Shown here: piece after piece, positions 9,601 to 16,041 of the stretch
Layout: every line of letters begins with the position of its first letter
Numbering within the stretch: the stretch's first letter is position 1
DNA from: Mesorhizobium sp. AR07
GTDB lineage: Bacteria > Pseudomonadota > Alphaproteobacteria > Rhizobiales > Rhizobiaceae
Direction of reading: 5' to 3'
NCBI RefSeq assembly: GCF_024746815.1
Contig: NZ_CP080525.1
Span: forward strand, 6,595,190-6,659,189
Length of the DNA stretch: 64,000 nt
Made by a program: the position numbers and the translations under genes
Notes under the pieces: generated by a model
The model's input: only the letters and a program-made list of their open reading frames with translations
Database searches by the model: none
Told to the model about the DNA's origin: nothing

Positions 9601-9667
9601 CCTCAAGGAGACGTCGCAAAAGGTCAGGAAGGATTTTGACCTTTTGCTTCGTACCGGACGACCGTGA
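6662..9667 (+). CDS. glnE: Bifunctional glutamine synthetase adenylyltransferase/adenylyl-removing enzyme
   Basis: A 1001-residue protein with two nucleotidyltransferase domains. The N-terminal deadenylylating domain has the catalytic SSDIDLVVFFD motif (Asp205, Asp207) and the C-terminal adenylylating domain has GSDVDLILLYD (Asp720, Asp722). Each is followed by an ELDLRLRP or TDLRLRP motif. GlnE adenylylates or deadenylylates glutamine synthetase in response to PII protein, setting nitrogen assimilation. The ATG overlaps the kinase stop by one base, so translation is probably coupled. Oddity: a proline-rich tandem stretch (RAPAVP twice) at residues about 891-904 interrupts the usual VES...RATGTAEIL segment and looks like a recent in-frame expansion. 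Confidence 0.96.
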   Translation: MSAAAKRAGTDWLLKPAAILAPLDEDRARQELAEIASAARQEGLPRLAKFLAGKGAAQSLLSAVFDLSPFLRNTARRRPRILDGLFDQTVEDRLKAIGAAIDRAHLAEALSEAGLMMDLRQWKAEAHLLIALADLAGEAETALTVRRLSDLAEACTRAAVDFLLRDADSQGKLKLPDPDNPSRQSGWILLGMGKLGAHELNFSSDIDLVVFFDPEAPAVVDPLDATELFSRLTRRLVRILQDRTEHGYVFRTDLRLRPDPGSTPLAIPVEAALRYYEARGQNWERAAMIKARPVAGDLAAGAAFLKELQPYIWRKYMDYAAIADVHSIKRQIHAHKGHGEIAVKGHNVKLGRGGIREIEFFVQTQQLIAGGRFPELRGRETVPMLGQLAARGWITADARDALARQYWFLRRVEHAVQMVADEQTHTLPEDDEGLERIARMLGFADAAAFSMAFRASLQQVERHYAALFETAPELSTGIGNLVFTGDVDDPDTLQTLHGLGFQRPSDICRVIRGWHFGRYRVTQSAEARERLTELTPALLRSFGQTRRADEALMRFDEFLAGLPAGIQLFSLLQSNPALLKLLATIMGAAPRLAAIITRRPHVFDGLLDPALLTELPDRAYLSARLSAFVEGDRLYEDVLDRLRIFASEQKFLIGVRLLAGSIDPARAGRAFSDLADLTIEAALQAVAAEFAARHGTIAGGVVSLLGMGKLGSRELTAGSDVDLILLYDHAPDAEESDGDKPLAPSHYYTRMTQRLIAAVSAPTAEGVLYELDLRLRPSGNKGPVATHIDAFKKYQRQEAWTWEHMALARARTIAGDAGLCGEVEAEVAAVLGQPRDAKKVMVEASDMRAMIQKEKPPRDLWDIKLIPGGLIDLEFIAQVAVITGQVESGPRAPAVPIARAPAVPARATGTAEILSRLAPAFASAGVRQDLGDAYALYLALTQMARLCLTGAFERDDVPPGLSDLLLAVTDLPDFGVLEAHLKETSQKVRKDFDLLLRTGRP

Positions 9668-9716
9668 AGTGGTTCGTCTGGTCGCATCGGGGGTGACGAT
9701 GCAACAGGAGAAGACC

Positions 9717-10196
9717 ATGAGAAAGACAACCAGACTTGCCCTTGCCTTCGTAGCCCTGGCCGGCGCCGTCGGCACCACCGCCTATGCCGAAAACAATGCC
9801 AGCGAAAAAATGCGCGAGGGCACGATGATGCGTCTCGACAAGGCGATGAGCGACCACAACGGCTCCATCAGCTTCGACCAGTTTTCCGAAGCCATGAACG
9901 CGCGGCTGAAGAAGCTCGTCGCCGACAATGGCGGCAAACTGACCGTCGCCCAGCTCGCCGACGCGCTGGAGAAGGCGCGTTTCGAGCAGATGGCCAAACG
10001 CATCATCGCCCGTTACGACACCAAGGGCGACGGCACGCTGACATCAGACGACATCACCAGTCGCGAGAAGAAGGTCTTCGCCGTGCTCGACAAGAACAAT
10101 GACGGCAAGATCGAAAAGAGCGAACTGCCGAAGGACGGCCGCTTTGGCCATCATCGCCTAGGGGGCGACGACGGCAACGACGACAGCATGCAGTGA
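9717..10196 (+). CDS. Secreted EF-hand calcium-binding protein
   Basis: A 159-residue protein with a signal peptide (cleavage near AYA-EN, about residue 22). It has two canonical 12-residue EF-hand loops, DTKGDGTLTSDD and DKNNDGKIEKSE, with a degenerate loop DHNGSISFDQFSE earlier. The ATG at 9717 follows a good ribosome site (CAGGAG, 9703-9708); the upstream in-frame ATG at 9585 lies inside glnE. The protein probably binds calcium in the periplasm as a sensor or buffer; the function is not otherwise known. It converges on the pleC-like gene with a symmetric hairpin between them. Confidence 0.88.
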   Translation: MRKTTRLALAFVALAGAVGTTAYAENNASEKMREGTMMRLDKAMSDHNGSISFDQFSEAMNARLKKLVADNGGKLTVAQLADALEKARFEQMAKRIIARYDTKGDGTLTSDDITSREKKVFAVLDKNNDGKIEKSELPKDGRFGHHRLGGDDGNDDSMQ

Positions 10197-10208
10197 TGCC
10201 GTCCGATG

Positions 10209-10237
10209 CAGGCTCCGGCGACGTCGGCCGGAGCCTG
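10209..10237. terminator. Symmetric hairpin between convergent genes
   Basis: CAGGCTCCGG and CCGGAGCCTG are perfect 10-base arms around a 9-base loop. It lies between the EF-hand stop (10196) and the kinase stop (10244), so it can serve both strands. There is no long T-run on either side, so intrinsic termination is probable only by position. Confidence 0.55.
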
Positions 10238-10243
10238 TGTTGC

Positions 10244-12565
10244 TCAGGCCGCGACCTTGATCGCCGGCGCGCTCTTCTTCACCGGAATGCGTACCGACAC
10301 GATTGTGCCGACACCTTCGGTCGAACGGATTTTCAGCGCGCCGCCCTGAAGCTCGGCCAACGAGCGCGAGATGGCGAGGCCCAGGCCCGACCCGGCATGG
10401 CTCTTGGAGAACTGGTTTTGAACCTGCTCGAAGGGACGGCCGAGCTTGCCGAGCGCGTCTTTCGGAATGCCGCAGCCATTGTCCTCGATCGTCAGCACCA
10501 GCGCGCCGGAGGTGTTGCGGGCCCTGACCGATATGTGGCCGCCCTGACCGGTAAATTTCACCGCGTTGGACAGAAGATTGATGACGATCTGCTTGATCGC
10601 CCGGCGATCGGCAAACAGCGTCAATGCATCGGCGATGCGTGTTTCCACCGTGATCGCCTTCTGCGCGGCTTGCAGCGAGACGACGCGAACCGTTTCGCTG
10701 ATCAGCGGACCAAGGTCGATCTCTTCCTGGTCCAGCGAGAACTGGCCGGCCTCGATCTTGGACATGTCGAGGATGTCGTTGATGACGCCCAGGAGATATT
10801 TGCCGCTGCTGTTGATGTCGGTTGCGTACTCCTCGTAGCGCTCCGACCCCAGCGGACCGAACAGGCCCTGTTCCATCAGTTCGGAGAAGCCGATGATGGC
10901 GTTCAGCGGCGTGCGCAATTCATGCGACATGTTGGCCAGGAATTCGGATTTGGCCCGGTTGGCGGCTTCGGCGCGTTCGGTTTCCTTCATGTATTTGCGG
11001 TTGAGGTCGACCAGTTCGCGCGAGCGTTCCTCTTCGGCCCGGCGGGCGAGGCTGAGATCATGGATCGTCGCCATCAGCCGGCGTTCGCTGTCGACCAGCT
11101 TTTCCTGGTGCAGCTTGATCTGGGTGATGTCGGAACCGACCGAAACGATGCCGCCATCCCGGGTCTTGAGTTCGTTGACCTGCAGCCAGCGGCCGTCGGC
11201 CAGCTGCCGTTCGAACGTGGCGCCGCCCTGCAGGCCGCTGGTGTGGGCAAGCCGCCGTTCGGAAGCAAAGGCCAGCATGCGTTCTTCCAGCGCCGCACGC
11301 GCCACGCCCGGCAGGACGTCGCGGTCCGAAAGCCCGTTGTCCTGCTGGTATTTGGAATTACACATGATCAGGCGCTGTGCCGAATCCCACAGCACGAAGG
11401 ATTCGTTGATGTTCTCGATCGCCGTTCGGAGGCGAAGGTCGGCCGCCTCGGAACGCAGCGCCAGATGGCGCTGCTCGGTGACGTCGACGGCGATGCCGAT
11501 CAGCTGGATTTCCGGCGCCTCCGGATCGATGACTTGCGCCCGGGCGCGCATCCACACCCATTGGCCGTCGGCATGCCGCATCCGGAACACCTGGTCGATG
11601 TGGTCGATCTCTCTCGCGACAATTCTGTTGGCAAGCTGGAACAGGTCGCCATCCTCGGGATGGATGATCTCGTCGACCTCGCCGAAGGACAGCATCGTGT
11701 CGCAGGGCTCATAGCCGAGCATGTCGTACATCGAGCGCGACCAGTACATCTTGCCGCGCACCATGTCCCAATCCCACAGGCCGCAGCGGCCGCGAACCAA
11801 CGCCATGTCGATGCGCTGATGCGCTTCGAGGTAGATGCGGTCGGCTGCCTGGGCGCGCGCCGCCTGGCCGAAATAGGCGTAGAGGATGATGATCAGCACG
11901 CTGGCCGTCAGCACGAACAGGGTGACGTTGAGCGAGACGGTCTTGCGCCAGGCGTCGAAAACCGCGTCCTGCGGCACCAGTGCCGCCGCGGCACCCTTTC
12001 GGCCATTCGCCAGGCTGACCGCCGCGTACCAGTCCTGTCCGCCGATGTTGACCTCCATGACGCCGGCGCGGTCGCCGAACATGAACAAGGGCTGGCCGCC
12101 CTGGACGAGACCGTCGAGCGAATGACCTTGCCATGGCACCGAGCGCGGGGTCACCGCGACGATCTTGAAGGCGCTGTCGGTGATGACAAGCACATGGCTG
12201 CGGCCCATCGCACCCTGACGGCTGGTGGTCTCCAAAAGGTCCTGGATGGCGCCCGGCACCGTGTCCGAGGTGGTGGCGAGCGAACTCGCCAGCTGGGCCG
12301 CTGCCAGCGTGAGGATCGCCTTGGCATCGCGCTCGACATCGTCGCGCTCGTTCATCAGCGACAGCACGCGCAGCGCCGCGATGACGATCAGGAAGGTGAT
12401 GATGAGGGCCGGTATCGATCGGCGCAGCAGCGGCTCGGCGGCCAGAAGCCGCCGGTAGGCCGGTTCGGCGATGAGCCGCGCATTCCCCGCAAGGCCGTCG
12501 CTTCGCGTCTCGCGATGCGCAAAAGCCTTCCCTCCGGGCGCGCCCCACGCGTCCGCCTTCGCCAT
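10244..12565 (-). CDS. pleC: PleC-like PAS-domain sensor histidine kinase
   Basis: A 773-residue kinase starting at MAKADAWG, chosen because GGGGAG lies 8 bases upstream; the in-frame ATG at 12622 has no such site. Two membrane helices (about 52-72 and 215-235) bracket a periplasmic region. Two PAS regions (about 255-500) follow, then HisKA with phospho-acceptor His548 (EFLANMSHELRTPLNAIIGFSE) and an ATPase domain (NLLSNAVKFT, DNGCGIP, GSGLGLAISRSLAEL). The FGPLGSERYEEYATDI segment after the H box is characteristic of the alphaproteobacterial PleC/DivJ/PdhS group that acts on DivK to control CtrA and the cell cycle. From memory, pleC follows glnE in Sinorhizobium. The gene name rests on that and the domain layout. 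Confidence 0.8.
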   Translation of the reverse strand: MAKADAWGAPGGKAFAHRETRSDGLAGNARLIAEPAYRRLLAAEPLLRRSIPALIITFLIVIAALRVLSLMNERDDVERDAKAILTLAAAQLASSLATTSDTVPGAIQDLLETTSRQGAMGRSHVLVITDSAFKIVAVTPRSVPWQGHSLDGLVQGGQPLFMFGDRAGVMEVNIGGQDWYAAVSLANGRKGAAAALVPQDAVFDAWRKTVSLNVTLFVLTASVLIIILYAYFGQAARAQAADRIYLEAHQRIDMALVRGRCGLWDWDMVRGKMYWSRSMYDMLGYEPCDTMLSFGEVDEIIHPEDGDLFQLANRIVAREIDHIDQVFRMRHADGQWVWMRARAQVIDPEAPEIQLIGIAVDVTEQRHLALRSEAADLRLRTAIENINESFVLWDSAQRLIMCNSKYQQDNGLSDRDVLPGVARAALEERMLAFASERRLAHTSGLQGGATFERQLADGRWLQVNELKTRDGGIVSVGSDITQIKLHQEKLVDSERRLMATIHDLSLARRAEEERSRELVDLNRKYMKETERAEAANRAKSEFLANMSHELRTPLNAIIGFSELMEQGLFGPLGSERYEEYATDINSSGKYLLGVINDILDMSKIEAGQFSLDQEEIDLGPLISETVRVVSLQAAQKAITVETRIADALTLFADRRAIKQIVINLLSNAVKFTGQGGHISVRARNTSGALVLTIEDNGCGIPKDALGKLGRPFEQVQNQFSKSHAGSGLGLAISRSLAELQGGALKIRSTEGVGTIVSVRIPVKKSAPAIKVAA

Positions 12566-12683
12566 AAATGGCACTCCCCGAATTTGCCTGTGCTGCTTGG
12601 TGATCCGGCAAACGCCGCACATCCGAATCGTCAGTAAAGAATCAAAGCTGATTCGCCTTGTCCAGGGGCCCGGCGAAAAAAGA

Positions 12684-12698
12684 TTAAAAATCGACTAA
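12684..12698. promoter_or_regulatory. CtrA-like half-site pair upstream of pleC-like gene
   Basis: TTAA-N7-CTAA (on the minus strand TTAG-N7-TTAA) differs by one base from the CtrA consensus TTAA-N7-TTAA. It lies about 120 bases upstream of the start of the kinase. Such motifs arise by chance in AT-rich intergenic DNA, so this is only suggestive. Confidence 0.3.
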
Positions 12699-12790
12699 AA
12701 TAATGCTGAAACGGTCGAACTGGCCCTTCTGGAGTTTGAGGATCTCACAACAGAACCCCGATAGGCTTCCTTTGGCCTTCATTGACAGAA

Positions 12791-12808
12791 TGTAGTTTAT
12801 AAACTACA
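12791..12808. promoter_or_regulatory. Perfect palindrome, candidate antitoxin autorepression operator
   Basis: TGTAGTTTATAAACTACA is an 18-base perfect palindrome, 8 bases before the first ATG of the toxin remnant. A TTGACA box at 12782-12787 precedes it, and a TACAAC box lies 17 bases further on at 12805-12810. The palindrome would therefore cover the spacer of a sigma-70-type promoter. This is a classic layout for autorepression by an HTH antitoxin. Confidence 0.65.
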
Positions 12809-12815
12809 ACTCCTT

Positions 12816-12884
12816 ATGATCGATCTAAAACAAACCGAAACGTTCCGAAAGTGGTGGACGCGGCTAAAGGAAGCGCGCCCGAGG
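12816..12884 (+). pseudogene. Remnant of RelE/HigB-type toxin (N-terminal 23 codons only)
   Basis: The first 23 residues (MIDLKQTETFRKWWTRLKEA plus PRR) match the conserved N-terminus of RelE/ParE-superfamily addiction-module toxins (typically MIELxQTxxFxKWxxxLKD). Such toxins are about 95-100 residues, but here the reading frame runs straight into the antitoxin start. The roughly 75 residues holding the catalytic part are missing. The remnant remains in frame with the antitoxin and still has the promoter palindrome upstream. Confidence 0.65.
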
Positions 12885-12896
12885 CGCGATCTTTGC

Positions 12897-13196
12897 ATGG
12901 CAGAAAAACTGACAACCTTTGATCCGGCTGAAGGCTTGACCTCCGATGAGGCGATTGCGGCATTCATGGCGGAGGCCTTTGCGTCTGAAGATTCCGGCTA
13001 TATCGCGCATGCGCTGGGTGTCGTTGCTCGTGCCAAGGGCATGGCCCAGATCGCGAGCCAGACCGGGCTTTCGCGTGAACAGCTCTATCGCTCATTCAGT
13101 GAGAACGGCAATCCGACCCTGAAAACGATGATTGCGGTGATGAAGGCGCTAGGGATCGAGCTGACCGCAAGGCCTCAGCCCCATCAGCCGGGTTGA
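12897..13196 (+). CDS. Orphan antitoxin of a RelE/HigB-type addiction module
   Basis: A 99-residue protein (MAEKLTTFDPAEGLTSDEAIAAFMAEAF...) of the putative-antidote HTH family that usually follows a RelE/HigB toxin. The helix-turn-helix covers about residues 40-85 (ARAKGMAQIASQTGLSREQLYRSFSENGNPTLKTMIAVMKALG). It neutralises the toxin and represses its own promoter in the family. Here its toxin is reduced to a 23-codon stub upstream in the same frame, so translation from 12816 would make a 126-residue fusion. It may now act only as a DNA-binding regulator, or cross-neutralise toxins elsewhere. Confidence 0.85.
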   Translation: MAEKLTTFDPAEGLTSDEAIAAFMAEAFASEDSGYIAHALGVVARAKGMAQIASQTGLSREQLYRSFSENGNPTLKTMIAVMKALGIELTARPQPHQPG

Positions 13197-13239
13197 CGGA
13201 CGCGAGAGAGTTTGCGGCTCTCCCATGGAGAGTGCGCGT

Positions 13240-15885
13240 TCACGCCAGCGTGCGCTCGACGATATCCCTTAGATCCGCCGACAGGTTTTCGGCATTGGCG
13301 ATCGAAAGCAGCGCTTCCCTGGCTTTGGCCTGCCGGCCAGGTTCAAGCGAGCGCCACGATCTGAGCGCCGTTGCCAGCCTTGCCGCCACTTGCGGGTTGC
13401 GTTTTTCGACCTCGAGCACGGTCTGCGAGAAGAACCGGTAGCCTTCGCCGTCGGCGCGATGAAAGCCGGTCTGGTTGGCGCTGGAGAAGGTGCCGATCAA
13501 TGAGCGTACCCGGTTCGGGTTGGCCATCGAGAAAGCCGGATGGCCGGTCAAGGCCCGAACGGTGTCCACGGTCTGTGGGCCGGGCACGCTGGCCTGGACC
13601 TGGAACCATTTGTCCATGACCAGCGGGTCGGACCCATAGATCGTCTCGAAAGACGCCAGCGCCTTGGTCGCCTCGGGCGACCCGTGATGCCGATGCGCAA
13701 GCACGGCAAGTGCCGCCGCGCGGTCGGTCATGTTGGTCGCGGACTGGAAATGCCCGGCGGCAAGTGCCGCTCCACCCGGCAGCAGCGACAGGTAGTCCAG
13801 CAGGATGTTGCGCAGGGCGCGTCGCCCGGCGCTGGCCGCGTCTGGGCTGAAGGGGCCGTTATCGGCAAGGCGGTCGTAAAGGCCGGAGAACGTTTCCCGG
13901 TTCGCTGCCGCGATCGCCAGCGCCAGCGCCTCGCGGGCGGCGTAGATGGCGTCGGTGTCGATATTGCTACCGATGTCGCGGGCGATGTCGGCTTCGCTGG
14001 GCAGCGCCAGCGCCAGAGCCCGGTAGGCCGGCTCGAGCGCCTCGTCGCCGGCGATGCTGCCGGCGAGTTCGGTCAGCCGTGGCGCAAAACCAGGCCGTTT
14101 GCCGCCAAGGATCTCGCGGAAAGCGGCAATCAGCGCATCGGTCAGCAATGTGTTGAACGCCTGCCAGCGTGAGAAGGTGTCGCTGTCATGGCGGGCGAGG
14201 AAGAACTGGTCGTCGGCTTTCTGCTCCACCGACAGCGTCACCGGCGCCGAAAAGCCGCGGTTGAGCGACACTGCCGGGCGCTCGGTCACGCCTGAAAAAC
14301 GCACCATATGGCGGCGCTTGCGGACATGGATGACGCCGTCCTCGACGCTGGCACCCTCGACGCCGCTATACTCCACCGGCTTGCCGCCGGCGCCGATCAG
14401 GCCGAAGGCGAGCGGGATGTGCATCAGCCGCTTGCGGCTTTCGGACGGTGTCGGCGGCACCGACTGCTCGATTTCGAGCGTGAACTCCTGCGACGCCGGA
14501 TTGTGTGTCGAACTGACCGTCAGGTTGGGCGTGCCCGCCTGGTGGTACCAGAGCGCGAACTGCGACAGGTCGCGGCCGGACGCATCCTCGAACACCTTGA
14601 TGAAATCCTCGATCGTCGCCGCGTCGCCGTCATGCCGCTCGAAATAGAGGTCCATGCCGGCGCGAAAGGCGTCAGGCCCAAGAATGGTGCGGATCATGCG
14701 CACCACTTCGGAGCCCTTTTCATAGACCGTCGCCGTGTAGAAATTGTTGATCTCGCGGTAGCGGCGCGGCCGCACCGGATGCGCCAGCGGGCCCTGGTCC
14801 TCGGGAAATTGGTGCGCCCGCAGCGTCCGCACTTCGGCGATGCGCTTGACCGCTCGCGATCGCTGGTCGGCGGAGAATTCGTGGTCGCGGAAAACCGTCA
14901 GCCCTTCCTTGAGGCAAAGCTGGAACCAGTCACGGCAAGTGATTCTATTGCCTGTCCAATTGTGGAAATACTCATGCGCGATGATCGCCTCGATGTTGGC
15001 GAAATCGGCGTCCGTCGCGGTCTCCTGGTCGGCCAGCACATATTTGTCGTTGAAGATGTTGAGGCCCTTGTTCTCCATCGCGCCCATGTTGAAGTCGGAC
15101 ACGGCAACGATGTTGAAGACGTCGAGGTCGTATTCGCGGCCGAACGCTTCTTCGTCCCATCGCATCGACCGTTTCAGCGCATCCATGGCGTAACCGGCCA
15201 GCTTCTCCTTGCCGGGCTCGACATAGATGCCGAGCTCGACCGTGCGGCCGGATGCGGTGACGAAGCTGTCGGCGACCTGGCCGAGATTGCCGGCCACCAG
15301 CGCGAACAGATAGGACGGCTTGGGGAAGGGGTCGTGCCATCTAGCATAGTGCCAGCCGTCGCCGAGATCGCCCTTGTCGACCGGGTTGCCGTTGGACAGG
15401 AGCAGCGGCGCCTCGTCACGCAATGCCTCGATCCGCACCGTGTAGACGGACAGGATGTCGGGGCGATCGAGGAAATAGGTGATGCGACGAAAGCCTTCGG
15501 CCTCGCATTGCGTGCAGTAGACATTGCTGGACCGGTAGAGGCCCATCAGGGCTTCATTGGTGGCCGGTGCCAGCTCGGTCTCGATCAGCAACTGGAAGCG
15601 CCGCGCGGCCGGTGGCTTGAGGATGGTCAGCTGGTCCGATGTCACCAGCAGATCCGCCGGCTTTGCTTTCTTGCCGTCGATTTCGATGCGCTGGGGCGTC
15701 AGCCCGTCGCCGTCGAGCACCAGCGGTGCCGACACGGATACGCCGTCACGGCGTTCGACCGTGAGCACGGCGGTGACGCGCGTTGCGTCTGGCGAAAGGC
15801 GAAAGGTGAGGTCGGTTTGCGGAATGAGATAATCGTTGGGGCGATAGTCTTCGAGCTTGAAGACCTGGCCGGTGTCAGTGCGCAT
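13240..15885 (-). CDS. pepN: Aminopeptidase N (M1 zinc metallopeptidase)
   Basis: An 881-residue M1 family peptidase. It has the substrate-anchoring GAMENKGLNIFND motif and the zinc motif HEYFHNW-x(13)-LKEGLT (His304, Glu305, His308 and Glu about 327). It removes N-terminal residues from peptides in the cytoplasm during protein turnover. The start at MRTDTGQVFKLEDYRPNDY was chosen because the family begins shortly before this motif; the ATG at 15939 would add 18 unrelated residues. Length is close to the E. coli enzyme (870). It is convergent with the antitoxin gene. Confidence 0.96.
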   Translation of the reverse strand: MRTDTGQVFKLEDYRPNDYLIPQTDLTFRLSPDATRVTAVLTVERRDGVSVSAPLVLDGDGLTPQRIEIDGKKAKPADLLVTSDQLTILKPPAARRFQLLIETELAPATNEALMGLYRSSNVYCTQCEAEGFRRITYFLDRPDILSVYTVRIEALRDEAPLLLSNGNPVDKGDLGDGWHYARWHDPFPKPSYLFALVAGNLGQVADSFVTASGRTVELGIYVEPGKEKLAGYAMDALKRSMRWDEEAFGREYDLDVFNIVAVSDFNMGAMENKGLNIFNDKYVLADQETATDADFANIEAIIAHEYFHNWTGNRITCRDWFQLCLKEGLTVFRDHEFSADQRSRAVKRIAEVRTLRAHQFPEDQGPLAHPVRPRRYREINNFYTATVYEKGSEVVRMIRTILGPDAFRAGMDLYFERHDGDAATIEDFIKVFEDASGRDLSQFALWYHQAGTPNLTVSSTHNPASQEFTLEIEQSVPPTPSESRKRLMHIPLAFGLIGAGGKPVEYSGVEGASVEDGVIHVRKRRHMVRFSGVTERPAVSLNRGFSAPVTLSVEQKADDQFFLARHDSDTFSRWQAFNTLLTDALIAAFREILGGKRPGFAPRLTELAGSIAGDEALEPAYRALALALPSEADIARDIGSNIDTDAIYAAREALALAIAAANRETFSGLYDRLADNGPFSPDAASAGRRALRNILLDYLSLLPGGAALAAGHFQSATNMTDRAAALAVLAHRHHGSPEATKALASFETIYGSDPLVMDKWFQVQASVPGPQTVDTVRALTGHPAFSMANPNRVRSLIGTFSSANQTGFHRADGEGYRFFSQTVLEVEKRNPQVAARLATALRSWRSLEPGRQAKAREALLSIANAENLSADLRDIVERTLA

Positions 15886-16041
15886 TCCGTGGGTTTTCCT
15901 GTCGATTGCGTTGGCGGCGGATTGTTTCCGCTGGTCCAAGAAATTTGAAGTCCGCGCTCTTTACACGAAACGGCCCCTCGACAAAACTGAGACGATGCCT
16001 ATTTCAGGCGTTCCTTCTCCTGTCATCCCCGCGAGGCATTC

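Noticed and set aside
10193..12637. 814-codon plus-strand frame opposite the PleC-like kinase
   Set aside because: Shadow of a clear histidine kinase; its translation shows only repetitive Arg/His/Asp/Gln composition.
14308..15948. 546-codon plus-strand frame opposite pepN
   Set aside because: Shadow frame; pepN on the other strand has all M1 motifs.
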